Shown here: in pieces, positions 1 to 10,734 of the stretch
Position numbering within the stretch: position 1 is the first letter of the stretch
How the letters are laid out: the number at the start of each line of letters is the position of its first letter
Assembly: GCF_000143415.4 (NCBI RefSeq)
Contig: NW_003314307.1
Coordinates: 972,952-1,036,951, forward strand
Source: Selaginella moellendorffii
Taxonomy: Eukaryota > Streptophyta > Lycopodiopsida > Selaginellales > Selaginellaceae
Direction of reading: 5' to 3'
DNA: 64,000 nucleotides
Translations under genes and position numbers: made by a program
Notes under the pieces: model-generated
Told to the model about the DNA's origin: nothing
What the model saw: only the letters and a program-made list of their open reading frames with translations
Database searches by the model: none

Positions 1-49
1 AATTTCTAAATTAACTTCTAAAGCCACAATAAAAGTAAAGTTTTAAAAA

Positions 50-674
50 CTTTAGGATTTATAACTTAACTTTTTGAGCCTTACAAACCTCGTCAAGAAA
101 AAGTAAATCTTATGGACATTTAACATCAAGTATAATAACTGTCGACAACATGAAATCCTTGTCTAAAAAATTAATAAATGCTAGAACAATAGACTCATTA
201 AAAACATTAGAAGAGTGTGAAGAAGAAAAAGAACCTCGAGAAAGGGTGTTAACATCAGTCATAAAATTCCTAAAGTGATAAAACATCAAAATCATATATC
301 TAAAGCTTTAAAGCCCACTAAACGGTACGATTAACCAAATTTTTTATCTCAATAACAAAGTAACTACAATATGATCAGTTTTTAATAATGTTTGAAAATT
401 ATATAAATATGTATGAAGTTTTTCAAAACCCCAAACTCTTGCTAAACACTCATTCTCTGTTATGAAGTAGTTCACCTCCGCTAGTTGTAATATACAGTTA
501 ATATATACAACAGAATAATATTAACCAAGCACACATGGGCTCTTTTGCATCAACACAACTCTAAAACCAATATCAAAAACATTTATGTGCAAAATAAAAA
601 GTCAAATATACCAAAACTTGAAGAGTTATTAATATCTCGTTGAGATCCATAAACACCCACTCATAGTTTACAAA
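50..674 (-). mobile_element. Decayed Ty3/gypsy fragment (RNase H region)
   Basis: This stretch aligns by eye with 50440-51075 of the full gypsy element further right, in the same orientation. Minus-strand frames still give recognisable pieces of the RNase H and linker region, for example VNTLSRGSF against ADALSRAPL and LDVKCP against LDVQCP. Most differences are C-to-T or G-to-A, so the copy is much more AT-rich than its relative, as expected from long decay at methylated cytosines. No frame stays open. The match resumes at about 1816 after an insertion. The left boundary lies near or beyond the window edge. Confidence 0.8.
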
Positions 675-1810
675 TGTCGCGAATGTGACTTCGGGTATCG
701 AAAGTTACCTGTCGGCTAGTCCTTACGGACACTCTTACCTTACTGCCACGATGGCAGGAGGTCGGTATTGTTGGGCCCGTTATTAGTCTCCACCTAAGCT
801 AGTTGAGAAACTGGTCTTCGCGTGTGCACTTGACCAGATGGGCATAAGGACGGAATTCCTACGTGCTATTTGTCAAGCATATTTGACCTGGTTAGAGAAA
901 CTCATTCGTTGACTTTCACTTGCTAGTGTTGGGAACCCCCGTGATATTGAGATTGGTCCCTCAATATTGTTAAATGATAGCTTACCATGTCTGCCAAACA
1001 CCCTCGCTATCATGCCCTTTGTGTTAGTCTCATTTTGGTCCTAAATGCTATTTATGGAAAGTATCCAGATTTGCTCATTTGGCATATTTGCGGAATGTAG
1101 AGATCGGCCTGAACACAATGGTGTTCGTCCCATATCCAAATTCGCAATCTAGGGATATTCCATATTTAATAAGTTTCGAGCTTGTCCCAGAGACTAACTC
1201 CTGATACTAAGGGAGGCTTGGGGTGAAAGCCCAAAGCGTGTGTTCCTCAAGGGGGGGGGGGGCTGTGGGGGGTTCCAAATGTATAGTAGGGATAGTGGGT
1301 AGGTTGGGCATGGCCGACCAACCAGAGGTATAGTCTAGCTCCCGCTTGCGTGCCTGTCCTTGTTCTGCGTCCGGCTTGGGTCTAAGCCCAAGTTCCATTC
1401 CATGCTAGCTAGTGGAGTACCCATATCCTCGCGTTAGGCCACCGGTATGCCGAAATAGCACCAGACTCTGTTTGGCTCCGTTTTGCGTGCTGGTCCTGGC
1501 ATTGGGATGTTGGTTGCTCCAGGACTGTTCCAAGTCGCTCCGGGCTCCTGTCCCTTCGCTCCTTGGGCTTTATGCTCGGGAGTTGCTCCGTGGTTTGGTT
1601 CTGTCACTCCTCGGCTCCATGCTTGGGAGTTTGGCACCGTTCCTTCGTTCAGTGGCCCAAGGCCCTGGACACGTGGACACGTGGCATGGACACGTGGCAT
1701 GTGACACATGGCATCTGTCACGTGGCACAAAGAGGGTTTAGGCTCCGCTTCGTGGTGTTATCCTATGGTAAATCACCTTAGGATAAAGGGTCAAAACCAC
1801 GTGTGCTAAA
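675..1810. mobile_element. 1.1 kb insertion inside the decayed gypsy copy
   Basis: The gypsy homology is interrupted here and resumes without obvious loss. The insert is flanked by a perfect 5-bp direct repeat, ACAAA, at 670-674 and 1811-1815, which fits a target-site duplication. It begins TGTCGCGA, as an LTR could, but does not end in CA, so a solo LTR is only one reading. The right half is GC-rich and carries a poly-G run near 1251-1261 and several CACGTG hexamers at 1670-1724. It has no convincing coding region: the short open frames are overlapping and of low complexity. Confidence 0.5.
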
Positions 1811-1815
1811 ACAAA

Positions 1816-1930
1816 CCAAATGAAAAACAACGCTCGAAATGGTGTAGTGTGATCAAAAAGATAATTAGCAAAATGACCCAGATACTACACATTGCCCAAA
1901 AAACATTACACATCATTCACACACTTGAGT
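1816..1930 (-). mobile_element. Decayed Ty3/gypsy fragment (RT end)
   Basis: This is the continuation of the fragment at 50-674. It matches about 51083-51220 of the full-length element, the end of the reverse transcriptase region, including the shared phrase around GGTGTAGTGTGATC. Homology is lost after about 1930, so the copy is truncated there. Confidence 0.75.
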
Positions 1931-3406
<1,476 letters not shown>

Positions 3407-3599
3407 CTGTGTGCTGAAATTTTCTATTTGCTGCGTTTGATCGAACTGGCTGGGGACTGACAAGCCGGCCGTGCAAAAAAAGTGGCTGTGACAAAGATGG
3501 TCTTCCCAATCCTACGAGCACCAGTCCCAAGTGAGTGTTCTATTCATTGTCGTTTAGAAAAAAATAAAAAAGAAATTTTTTTCTGCTGTTCTTGCTTGT

Positions 3600-3985
3600 T
3601 TGATTTCTCTGATTAGAGCTCGCAGGTGGATTTGCTGCTGAGCTTTTATCAGCAACTAAAATTCTCATCGGTCGTGCTCGTTGGTCATGATGACAGTGGA
3701 TTGCTTGCTCTTATGGCAGCTGCCAATATCTTGACAACTCTAAGCTCAACGCAGGTAAGCTCCAAGCCACTATAGTTGGATCATCTCATGGATTTTCATT
3801 TCTGCGGTGAAGGTGGTGATCAAAGGTGTGGTTTAGATCGCAGTGAGCTCCTCCAAATATCGCCATTTGTTCGAGTTTTGCTCCACACTTCTTTGGGACG
3901 GCACATACTCCGGCCATTGCTGTGCCCGGAGATGATGCTTCGGAGCTCACCTCCAAAGTGATGGAACTTTACAAGGTATGAGGAA
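3600..3985 (+). pseudogene. Alpha/beta-hydrolase gene fragment
   Basis: At about 3640-3754 the + strand encodes VVLVGHDDSGLLALMAAAN, the nucleophile-elbow region of a plant alpha/beta-hydrolase. The usual GHDxGG motif reads GHDDSG here. A GT donor follows. After an intron-sized gap, a second piece near 3850-3960 gives a helical segment with RVLLHTSLGRHILRPLL. The frame between the pieces is broken: VVIKGVV is followed by a stop, and the phase shifts. N- and C-terminal parts are missing. The sequence runs directly into an unrelated SDR fragment at about 4080, so this looks like a chimeric graveyard of gene pieces. Identification of the family is fairly sure; loss of function is inferred from the breaks. 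Confidence 0.65.
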
Positions 3986-4079
3986 AAATTCGAACTTGAT
4001 CAAAAGAAATCCATGATTTTCCGTGTATACATAAGTGTCTTTTCTATCTTGTTGTGATGTCTAGGCCATTTTCTTCTCA

Positions 4080-4650
4080 CAAACTTGCTACTGGACAAAA
4101 TGAAGGAGACCGCTAAGGAAAGTGTTTGTCAATCTCTCCTCCGTCGTGCATATCGCCTCTTACAGCGGTGGAATCCAGTTCTCACACCTTAATGACAAAA
4201 CCTGGTACGCCAAACAACTCTCTTTTCTCGTGAGCTTACATTCTTCCTTTTTTCTTCCAAAAGGTACTCCGACACTAGAGCATACAGTCAATCCAAGCTT
4301 GCGAACTTTTTCCACGCCAAAGAACTGGCAATAAGATTCAAGGTATTCGTCTAATGCTTTGAAATCTCTCCCACCTTTCTCTTTCGCCAATGCTTTTTCT
4401 TTCGCTGATTAGGCCGAAGGAGTTGACATCACAGCCAACACTGTTCATCCAGGGTTTATAATGACACCTTTGATGGCAATGAGATTCAAGGTATTCGTCT
4501 AATGCTTTGAAATCTCTCCCACCTTTCTCTTTCATCAATGCTTTCTCTTTCGCTGATTAGGCTGAAGGAGTTGACATCACAGCCAATGCTGTTCATCTAG
4601 GGTTTATAATGACACCTTTGATGCGGTACAAGAACATTGAAGAGTAAATA
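4080..4650 (+). pseudogene. SDR (Tic32/WWOX-like) pseudogene
   Basis: The + strand carries the beta-strand and catalytic region of a short-chain dehydrogenase: VNLSSVVHIASYSGGIQF at about 4125-4180, then an Ala-Lys-Gln stretch near 4208. Twice further on it carries the C-terminal exon AEGVDITANTVHPGFIMTP (about 4411-4470) or its HLGFIMTP variant (about 4560-4620). The normal YxxSK catalytic Tyr region is distorted. The N-terminal Rossmann GxxxGxG part is absent. The last exon is present as a tandem duplicate. Plant homologs of this type are chloroplast Tic32-like or retinol-dehydrogenase-like SDRs. A partial inverted copy lies at 7393-7546. Confidence 0.7.
4327..4622 (+). repeat. 148-bp tandem duplication of an SDR exon plus intron
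   Basis: Unit 1 starts at 4327 with GGCAATAAGATTCAAGG and unit 2 at 4475 with GGCAATGAGATTCAAGG, a period of 148 bp. Each unit holds the exon end AGATTCAAG, a short intron (GTATTCGTC to GATTAG) and the next exon start. The two units differ at only a few bases, so the duplication is recent compared with the decay of the rest of the gene. Confidence 0.85.
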
Positions 4651-4947
4651 TGATAAAAGGTGGGCTTAATTTAGCAACTTATGAGAACTGTTTAAGTTCT
4701 TTGCTTTGTTGTTCTAGGTAGAGATGGCTAGGGCTAAGCGGACGATCAGGAGGACTCCACCACAGTACCGTTTTTTTTAACAAACAAATCACAAATGTTC
4801 GGGTTCGCTCAATTTAAGAAGCTGGAGGTGAAAACCACAAGCTCTCAACACTGCCATTAGGTACTTGTTGACCTGAATGTAGACCTGAAGCCCCGCCTGG
4901 GACAAGCTCTGTAATGAGTGGAAAGTAAGCTCAATACGTTGTAGCAG

Positions 4948-5069
4948 CAGCTCTCATATACCAGCCAGCTGTAGCACACATGCAGCCAATAGCAAGCACG
5001 CCAAACAACTCCATGAAAATGATCTCTTTGATCCAATCAGGTGACCACCAACAAGGGAAAGAGAAACTG
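4948..5069 (-). CDS. Possible last exon of a small membrane protein
   Basis: On the minus strand a good acceptor (TTTGTTTTGCAG) at about 5070 is followed by an open stretch. It contains WWSPDWIKEIIFMELFGVLA, then a hydrophobic segment, and ends in MRAAATTY and a stop. This could be the terminal exon of a short membrane-anchored protein. A candidate upstream start (MALQCTCQ, about 5250) is speculative. I do not recognise the family. Confidence 0.25.
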
Positions 5070-5129
5070 CAAAACAAAGAAAAGGAGATAGGCAATAAAA
5101 ACACACAGCAGACAGACACACCTTCATTC

Positions 5130-5990
5130 AGGTACTATACTTTCCCTTTCCCTTTTTCACTATGCTGTTGCAAAATTGAGATAACAAGAGCTCAGCTCAA
5201 TCACTAAGAGCTTAACTGATGGATGAAAGCTGACTCACCCTTGTTTTACCTGACAGGTACACTGTAGTGCCATTTTTGTTTTGTTGTGTGGATCAACTGC
5301 TAAGACCTTCTTAAGGGGGCAGAGGATGATTATTCAGTGAGCGTGAGACAGATGAGCAAGAAAAACGCAAGCGCCTTCACAAGCATTGGATCCAAGAGCA
5401 GACACACCAAAAAAAATATTCTCTGGCATTTACATTATCTGGAGATGAGGTCAGACACACACCTACAGCTTACCTCCTGCATTTGCAAAAGCCCCATTGG
5501 AAATGGCAACAAGAAATGTGTCAAATAGCACAAGAGAACTATACAGCTAACTTCCAAAACACTCATTCATTCATATGTAGGCCTTTGATTTTCAGGTAAA
5601 TCGGAAATAGATGTTTTGAAAAATGAGAGATGAAAACAAGAATAGAAAGAAAGAAAGAAACAAACAAACAAACAAACCAAGTTTTGAAAAGCTGTGTCTT
5701 TAAAGCTTCCACTCCTTTTAAAGAAATACACACTCAAATATATCAAAACATTCTCCCAATTTTACAAAACACTTCAAAAACTTAACTGCCACCTTTTGCA
5801 AGCATTATATATGAGAAAAGATCCTTGTTACAACCACCAAACTCCTGTGCCGTCTGCAAGGCAGTGCTTAGATCCCAGTACATTCGACAAGCTCCCAGCA
5901 GACTCTCTCACTCCTCTTGCCCAGCATCCCCTTGGAATCCTTCAGCTTCCCGGCCCTTGCAAACACATCCTGCTGAAGCTATCTGCAGTG
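5130..5990. other. Intergenic stretch, no gene supported
   Basis: The short open frames here show no recognised family. The end nearest 5990 may be the 3' region of the ALDH fragment that follows on the minus strand. A short (GAAA)/(CAAA) simple repeat lies at 5645-5678. Confidence 0.5.
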
Positions 5991-5994
5991 AGAT

Positions 5995-6983
5995 TCAAGC
6001 CATGGTTGCAGACTCCAAGTACTGCCACACGTTCAAGCGATCTCCTCCTATTTCAAGGCCATGGCATGGAAGAGCCATGGCAACGTTGCCTACATTGCAC
6101 ATGACTAAAACTTTGGTTTCAAGCATGTCGTCCATCACGTACTTGACACCCTCTCGTTGGATTCCAGAGTCTTTGATCCCACCGTATGGCTGGCTATCAA
6201 CACACATGCTTGGCAAATCGTTGAGGCAAACTCCTCCAGCCTGTGAGGATCAAATAATCATCAAACAATCGATCAATACTTTCTATATCTCAAACGTAAA
6301 GCTACCTCTATGTGCTCAAACGCATAGAAGGCCTTGTTTAGATCATGCATAAAGACGCTGGCCTGGAGACCGTAATGCGTATTGTTAGCTTCGTTCACGG
6401 CTTCCTTGAAATCACTGCGTCACCACCGTTTTAGTTTAGAGAAAAAAAAGGAAGTAAAGAAGAACTTTAGGGGCTAAGAAACTTTGAGAGCTTACTTGTA
6501 TGAGTAGAGAAGGATCACTGGACTGAAAATCTCTTCCTTCTTTGCATCTGTGTCAAAGGGAGCGTCTTCCAGGATCATTGGCTCCATGAAAGCTCCCCTT
6601 CGCTTACCACCAACTAAAAGTTTGGTGCCTGCCTTCACTGTCTCGTTCACACTCTTCTCCACTGTAGCTGCCGATGACTTGGGCCAGATGGACATGTCGT
6701 CTTGGCGAGGATCTCCACCTTTGAGTTTCTTAATGGCAGCAATCAATGTACACAACCAGCACCAAATACGTTAGATCAAAGCTCGATTTGAGAACAAAGA
6801 ATACGATAGAATTTAAAGATGAGTGTTGGATACCTCACCTTTCACGTAAAGACGCTGCATGTGAATGCACGACTGGCCGCTTTGATAGAATCCTTTGTGG
6901 ACCAACTTAGCGATTGTACCTTCCAAGTCTGGAACAAGATCTTCCACCATGCATGGAGCATTGCCTCCCAGCTCCATAACCAC
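5995..6983 (-). pseudogene. Aldehyde dehydrogenase, 3' half only
   Basis: Four minus-strand exon-like blocks encode the C-terminal half of an NAD(P)-dependent aldehyde dehydrogenase. They are about 6983-6839 (ELGGNAP and the catalytic-cysteine motif GQSCIHMQRLYV), about 6755-6496 (KKEEIFSPVILLYSY), 6414-6306 (EANNTHYGLQASVF) and 6240-5995 (PYGGIKDSGIQREGVKYVMDD). The catalytic Cys is present. The upstream half, with the NAD-binding fold and the general-base Glu region, is absent: AT-rich repeat DNA starts right upstream of the first acceptor. The acceptor of the second block is unclear and about ten family residues are missing there. The wording is closest to plant/moss lactaldehyde-type ALDHs (ALDH21-like), which I hold loosely. 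Best read as a 5'-truncated remnant. Confidence 0.75.
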
Positions 6984-7039
6984 CTGTAAGAGGAATCAAA
7001 GAAGTTGAAGAAAGCGAAGCTCCATCCGAAGGAAGATAT

Positions 7040-7380
7040 AATAAAATATCATTATTTTTTAGAATCTTTATAAGTAAGAAAAAATTTCTAAATCAATTTT
7101 AGTCTTCAACAATAGCATTTTCTACAACATCCATCTTACAACTGATATAAATCCCAGCTGAAAATATGTTTCTTTTTCAATAATTTTTATTAAAAATAGT
7201 TTTATATTTTATGTAGATAATGGTATTCTATAGTATTTAAAAAGCCAAAAACTTCTTAAGTTAGAAGGAAGCAGTGGTTCTTGCAATATAAAATATATTT
7301 TAATTATTCATATATATATATATATATATAAGTATTGACAACGAGCCATTCTATATAGAACTAGCCTTAATCATCAGAAC
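7040..7380. repeat. AT-rich repeat DNA with (TA)n tract
   Basis: AT-rich sequence abutting the ALDH remnant. Around 7105-7190 it resembles 11750-11840 (shared TTTTCTACAA, CATCTTA and ATATAAAT wording). A (TA)n run sits at about 7310-7329. The phrase GACAACGAGCCA near 7337 recurs at about 12990. It is part of the local AT-rich repeat family rather than a gene. Confidence 0.5.
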
Positions 7381-7392
7381 TGCTCACAAGAA

Positions 7393-7546
7393 ACGAGAGT
7401 TGTTTGGTGTACCAGGCTTTGTCATTAAGGTGTGAGAACTGGATTCCACCACTGTAAGAGGCGATATGCATGATGGAGGAGAGATTGACAAACACTGTCC
7501 TTGGTCTCCTTCATTTTGTCCATGAGCAAGTTTGTGAGAAGAAAAT
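7393..7546 (-). pseudogene. Inverted partial copy of the SDR fragment
   Basis: The reverse complement of this stretch matches about 4075-4225 nearly base for base. It runs from the TTCTCACAAACTTG wording through the exon encoding the VNLSSVVHIASY-type segment to the CAAACAACTCTC region. It is cut off by the N gap, so its true extent is unknown. Confidence 0.85.
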
Positions 7547-7965
7547 NNNNNNNNNNNNNNNNNNNNNNNNNNNNNNNNNNNNNNNNNNNNNNNNNNNNNN
7601 NNNNNNNNNNNNNNNNNNNNNNNNNNNNNNNNNNNNNNNNNNNNNNNNNNNNNNNNNNNNNNNNNNNNNNNNNNNNNNNNNNNNNNNNNNNNNNNNNNNN
7701 NNNNNNNNNNNNNNNNNNNNNNNNNNNNNNNNNNNNNNNNNNNNNNNNNNNNNNNNNNNNNNNNNNNNNNNNNNNNNNNNNNNNNNNNNNNNNNNNNNNN
7801 NNNNNNNNNNNNNNNNNNNNNNNNNNNNNNNNNNNNNNNNNNNNNNNNNNNNNNNNNNNNNNNNNNNNNNNNNNNNNNNNNNNNNNNNNNNNNNNNNNNN
7901 NNNNNNNNNNNNNNNNNNNNNNNNNNNNNNNNNNNNNNNNNNNNNNNNNNNNNNNNNNNNNNNNN
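7547..7965. other. Assembly gap (N)
   Basis: A run of 419 N. It interrupts the inverted SDR copy. Confidence 1.
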
Positions 7966-8887
7966 CCAAGCTAAACATGTGCGACAAAGTGGTGATCAGC
8001 ACCTTTAGGAGATATCACAACAGCAAAGTACATGGCAGCTGAGGTGGTGGAGAACAAGGATTGGAGCTCTACATGGCAGCCTACTCCACTTTCTTACAGA
8101 CAAAGCCATGAACTGTTTTTAAAAAAGCCATTTCTGAAGGAATAAGATAGCATTAAATAAACTGTTGTGTATGTATGTGTTTATAGACACAACTTTGAAG
8201 CCATGAGCTTGGTTTGATTCGGTACATGATATTTGTACATTAACTCAGGGCATAGAAAAGATTTCCGTGTTTGATTTTATTTAGTGTTTTGCTCTCTCTC
8301 GTAAAGGTATTAGGTAAAAAAAAAAAAGTCTATATGTCGTTCCAGATCACGATCCTAAAAATGCTTAAAACATTCAAAAGGAAACGTGCAGGCAGAAAAC
8401 AGTTCAGAAGAGTGACCTGCACATACAAGAATCTCTATTCTATTGTGCTATTGCTATGTTTGCTTGAAAACAAAACAGAAAAAAACCAAAAATACTTATC
8501 GATACGAATTTCCGATAGTTGTCAACTCAAAATAGTTGAGAGTGGCATATCCTTCGAGGTTAATGTAATTACAGAATATGTATTTAAAATCAATGATATA
8601 GAAAAGGCTGAACTTTTTACAATCGAGTAAGCTTTCCCACACTTTCACATTCAAAACTTTTAACATAACCACCTATGAAATCTCATGCTTGAATATTTCT
8701 ATATATTGCATAAATGAATTATATTGATTATATTGATCATATAAAATTATATAACCAATTATATAATTCGGCTACTTAGATGTTAGATCCAGGATAATGT
8801 ATATATCCTGGATTATATACATCCACATCACTGTGAATCCACTAATCTAGAATTCTAATTGTATAAGTACATACCAATCAATACCAA
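7966..8887. other. Intergenic stretch, no gene supported
   Basis: Short open frames only. About 7975-8110 has more balanced base composition and could be exon debris, but I do not recognise it. From 8640 the sequence is AT-rich repeat DNA. Confidence 0.4.
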
Positions 8888-9739
8888 GAAAATTAGTGAT
8901 TAAAGTCCCAGCTATGCTGGGAGCATCGTGTTTATTCCTAATATTTTAGTAACTTCAAAGAGTTGTAATAGCAATTGTAATTTTTAACATAATCATAATG
9001 ATAACATACATAGTTAAACATAATATAATATTTATATTAAAAATCCCTTCTACAATTCACTCTATCACCAACACACATCATAACATAATAAATTAAACTC
9101 ATAACATTATATCACATTTAAAATTCTGATTGTTGAGTGAAGTCTTCTATTGTAGTCTTCTATTGTATTTTCGATTGTATGGTGTTAGTGATTCACACTA
9201 ATTATACAAGGTACACATAAAATGATTATGATTCATTATGTATGATGCATTACTAACCATATCAATTTTAATATAAAATTCCATATGGCATATGAAGTGT
9301 AGGCGATGTTAGCATAATACTTGAATATGAAGTGTTGCATATATCAAGAAAAATGTATCACATGCTTGAAAACTCTTCTACGATTGTTCAAGTACCCCTT
9401 GAACACCATGTTCCCACACATGCAAACTTCACCAAAGGTGACACTGTCCTCGGCAACTGGTTCCAGAGTTTCGGAGTTGAGCACCTGTAAGCTGTCAAGG
9501 CAAATGTATTTCACGCCCTGCCGAGCCTTGAGCATGATTTGAATATCGTGTTTTGTGTTAGTGATAGAGTCAATTGTAGAAGGGATTTTAATATAAAGAT
9601 TATATATGTTTCACTATATATGTTATCATTATGATTATGTTAAAAATTACAATTATGATTAGAACTCTTAGAAATTACTAAAACATCAGGAATAAACACG
9701 ATGTTCCTAGCATAGTTGAGACTTTAGTCACTAATTTTC
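8888..9739. mobile_element. Pack-MULE-like element with long inverted repeats
   Basis: The ends are long imperfect inverted repeats: about 8888-9076 and about 9550-9739 (reverse complement). They share GAAAATTAGTGA, TCGTGTTTATTCCT, a run through ACATAATCATAATGATAAC and TCCCTTCTACAATT, with roughly 85 percent identity by eye over about 190 bp. No transposase is present. The interior carries a fragment of an acyl-activating enzyme exon at about 9395-9538. Long TIRs around a captured gene piece are the hallmark of Pack-MULEs. I could not find a convincing 9-bp target-site duplication. Confidence 0.65.
9395..9538 (-). pseudogene. Captured acyl-activating enzyme (AMP-binding) exon
   Basis: The minus strand reads KARQGVKYICLDSLQVLNSE, then EPVAEDSVTFGEVCMCGNMV and FKGYL, which is the segment of plant acyl-activating enzymes just before the GWFxTGD hinge. 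The frame ends in unrelated sequence on both sides, inside the inverted repeats. It is a captured fragment, not a functional gene. Confidence 0.75.
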
Positions 9740-10730
9740 ATTGCTCCTGGTTTGATAATGTTATTATACTATATTAAATATAGAACCATAGACAAAATAT
9801 AAAAATATTATTATTTAGGTGCTACATCTAAATTTTTAAACAAATATTAATATTTTATAAGATATTTTTTATATTTTACATTTTTTATATTAAAGTGTTA
9901 CTTTAAGTATATTAAAATATAATAATGCTAAAAAATATAGATTTAAAACTCACTTAAACTACATACATTTTATAACTTTATAAAATATAAATACTGTTAT
10001 GTAGATTAGTACTTATTAAAGTTAAAGTATTATATTACAAATCATTAACATTGTTTCTGTATATCTTTTTATATAGAGAAAATGCTAATATAAATTAAAA
10101 TTATTATCTCAACGTTTCATTGATTTTTATTTAAATGTATGGCATTATAAAAATGTTATTGAGGCTAATATTTTTCAGTGAAAGGTAAGGTTTTACTCTG
10201 ATATTAGGGTATTGAGGATGTGTAATCATTTTTTTCTGGAATGACATTTTTGTAGGTTGTAGCCTTTTGTATGATGTCTAATGTTGCTCAATCATATTTT
10301 TATCTGTATGTCATTATATTTATTTATCAAATATTTATTTATCACTTCATCAATTATTAGTCTTAAAAACATTATTATCACTTTATGATATTACACAAAT
10401 CTTAGACTATATCTGAGCTAACAAACAACTCAATGTGATTATATTCATTTATGAGTGTATAATAAATATCATAAGATTATGGACAAAACTAAAGCTAATT
10501 TATAAGATAAAATAGCTGGATCCATTCAATTCTTATATTTTAAGTTATGAAAAAATTCATTTTCTATATTCACCACATTATTTACATTTAAACTTTATAG
10601 TATTTTTTCTATTGTGTCTGCTATATATGATCTTTCTACAAAAAAAGTATGTTTAATTTTACTAATATACTATTGAATCCATACAATACTCTTTGTTCTA
10701 TAAAGGTTTTATTCTATGGATCAAAGAGTA
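9740..10730. other. AT-rich intergenic stretch, nothing recognised
   Basis: Strongly AT-rich sequence with no recognised coding region or clear repeat boundary. Confidence 0.5.
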
Positions 10731-10734
10731 TGCT

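Noticed and set aside
1412-1781. Overlapping open frames on both strands in the GC-rich part of the insertion
   Set aside because: Three frames are open at once because of composition. None resembles a protein family.
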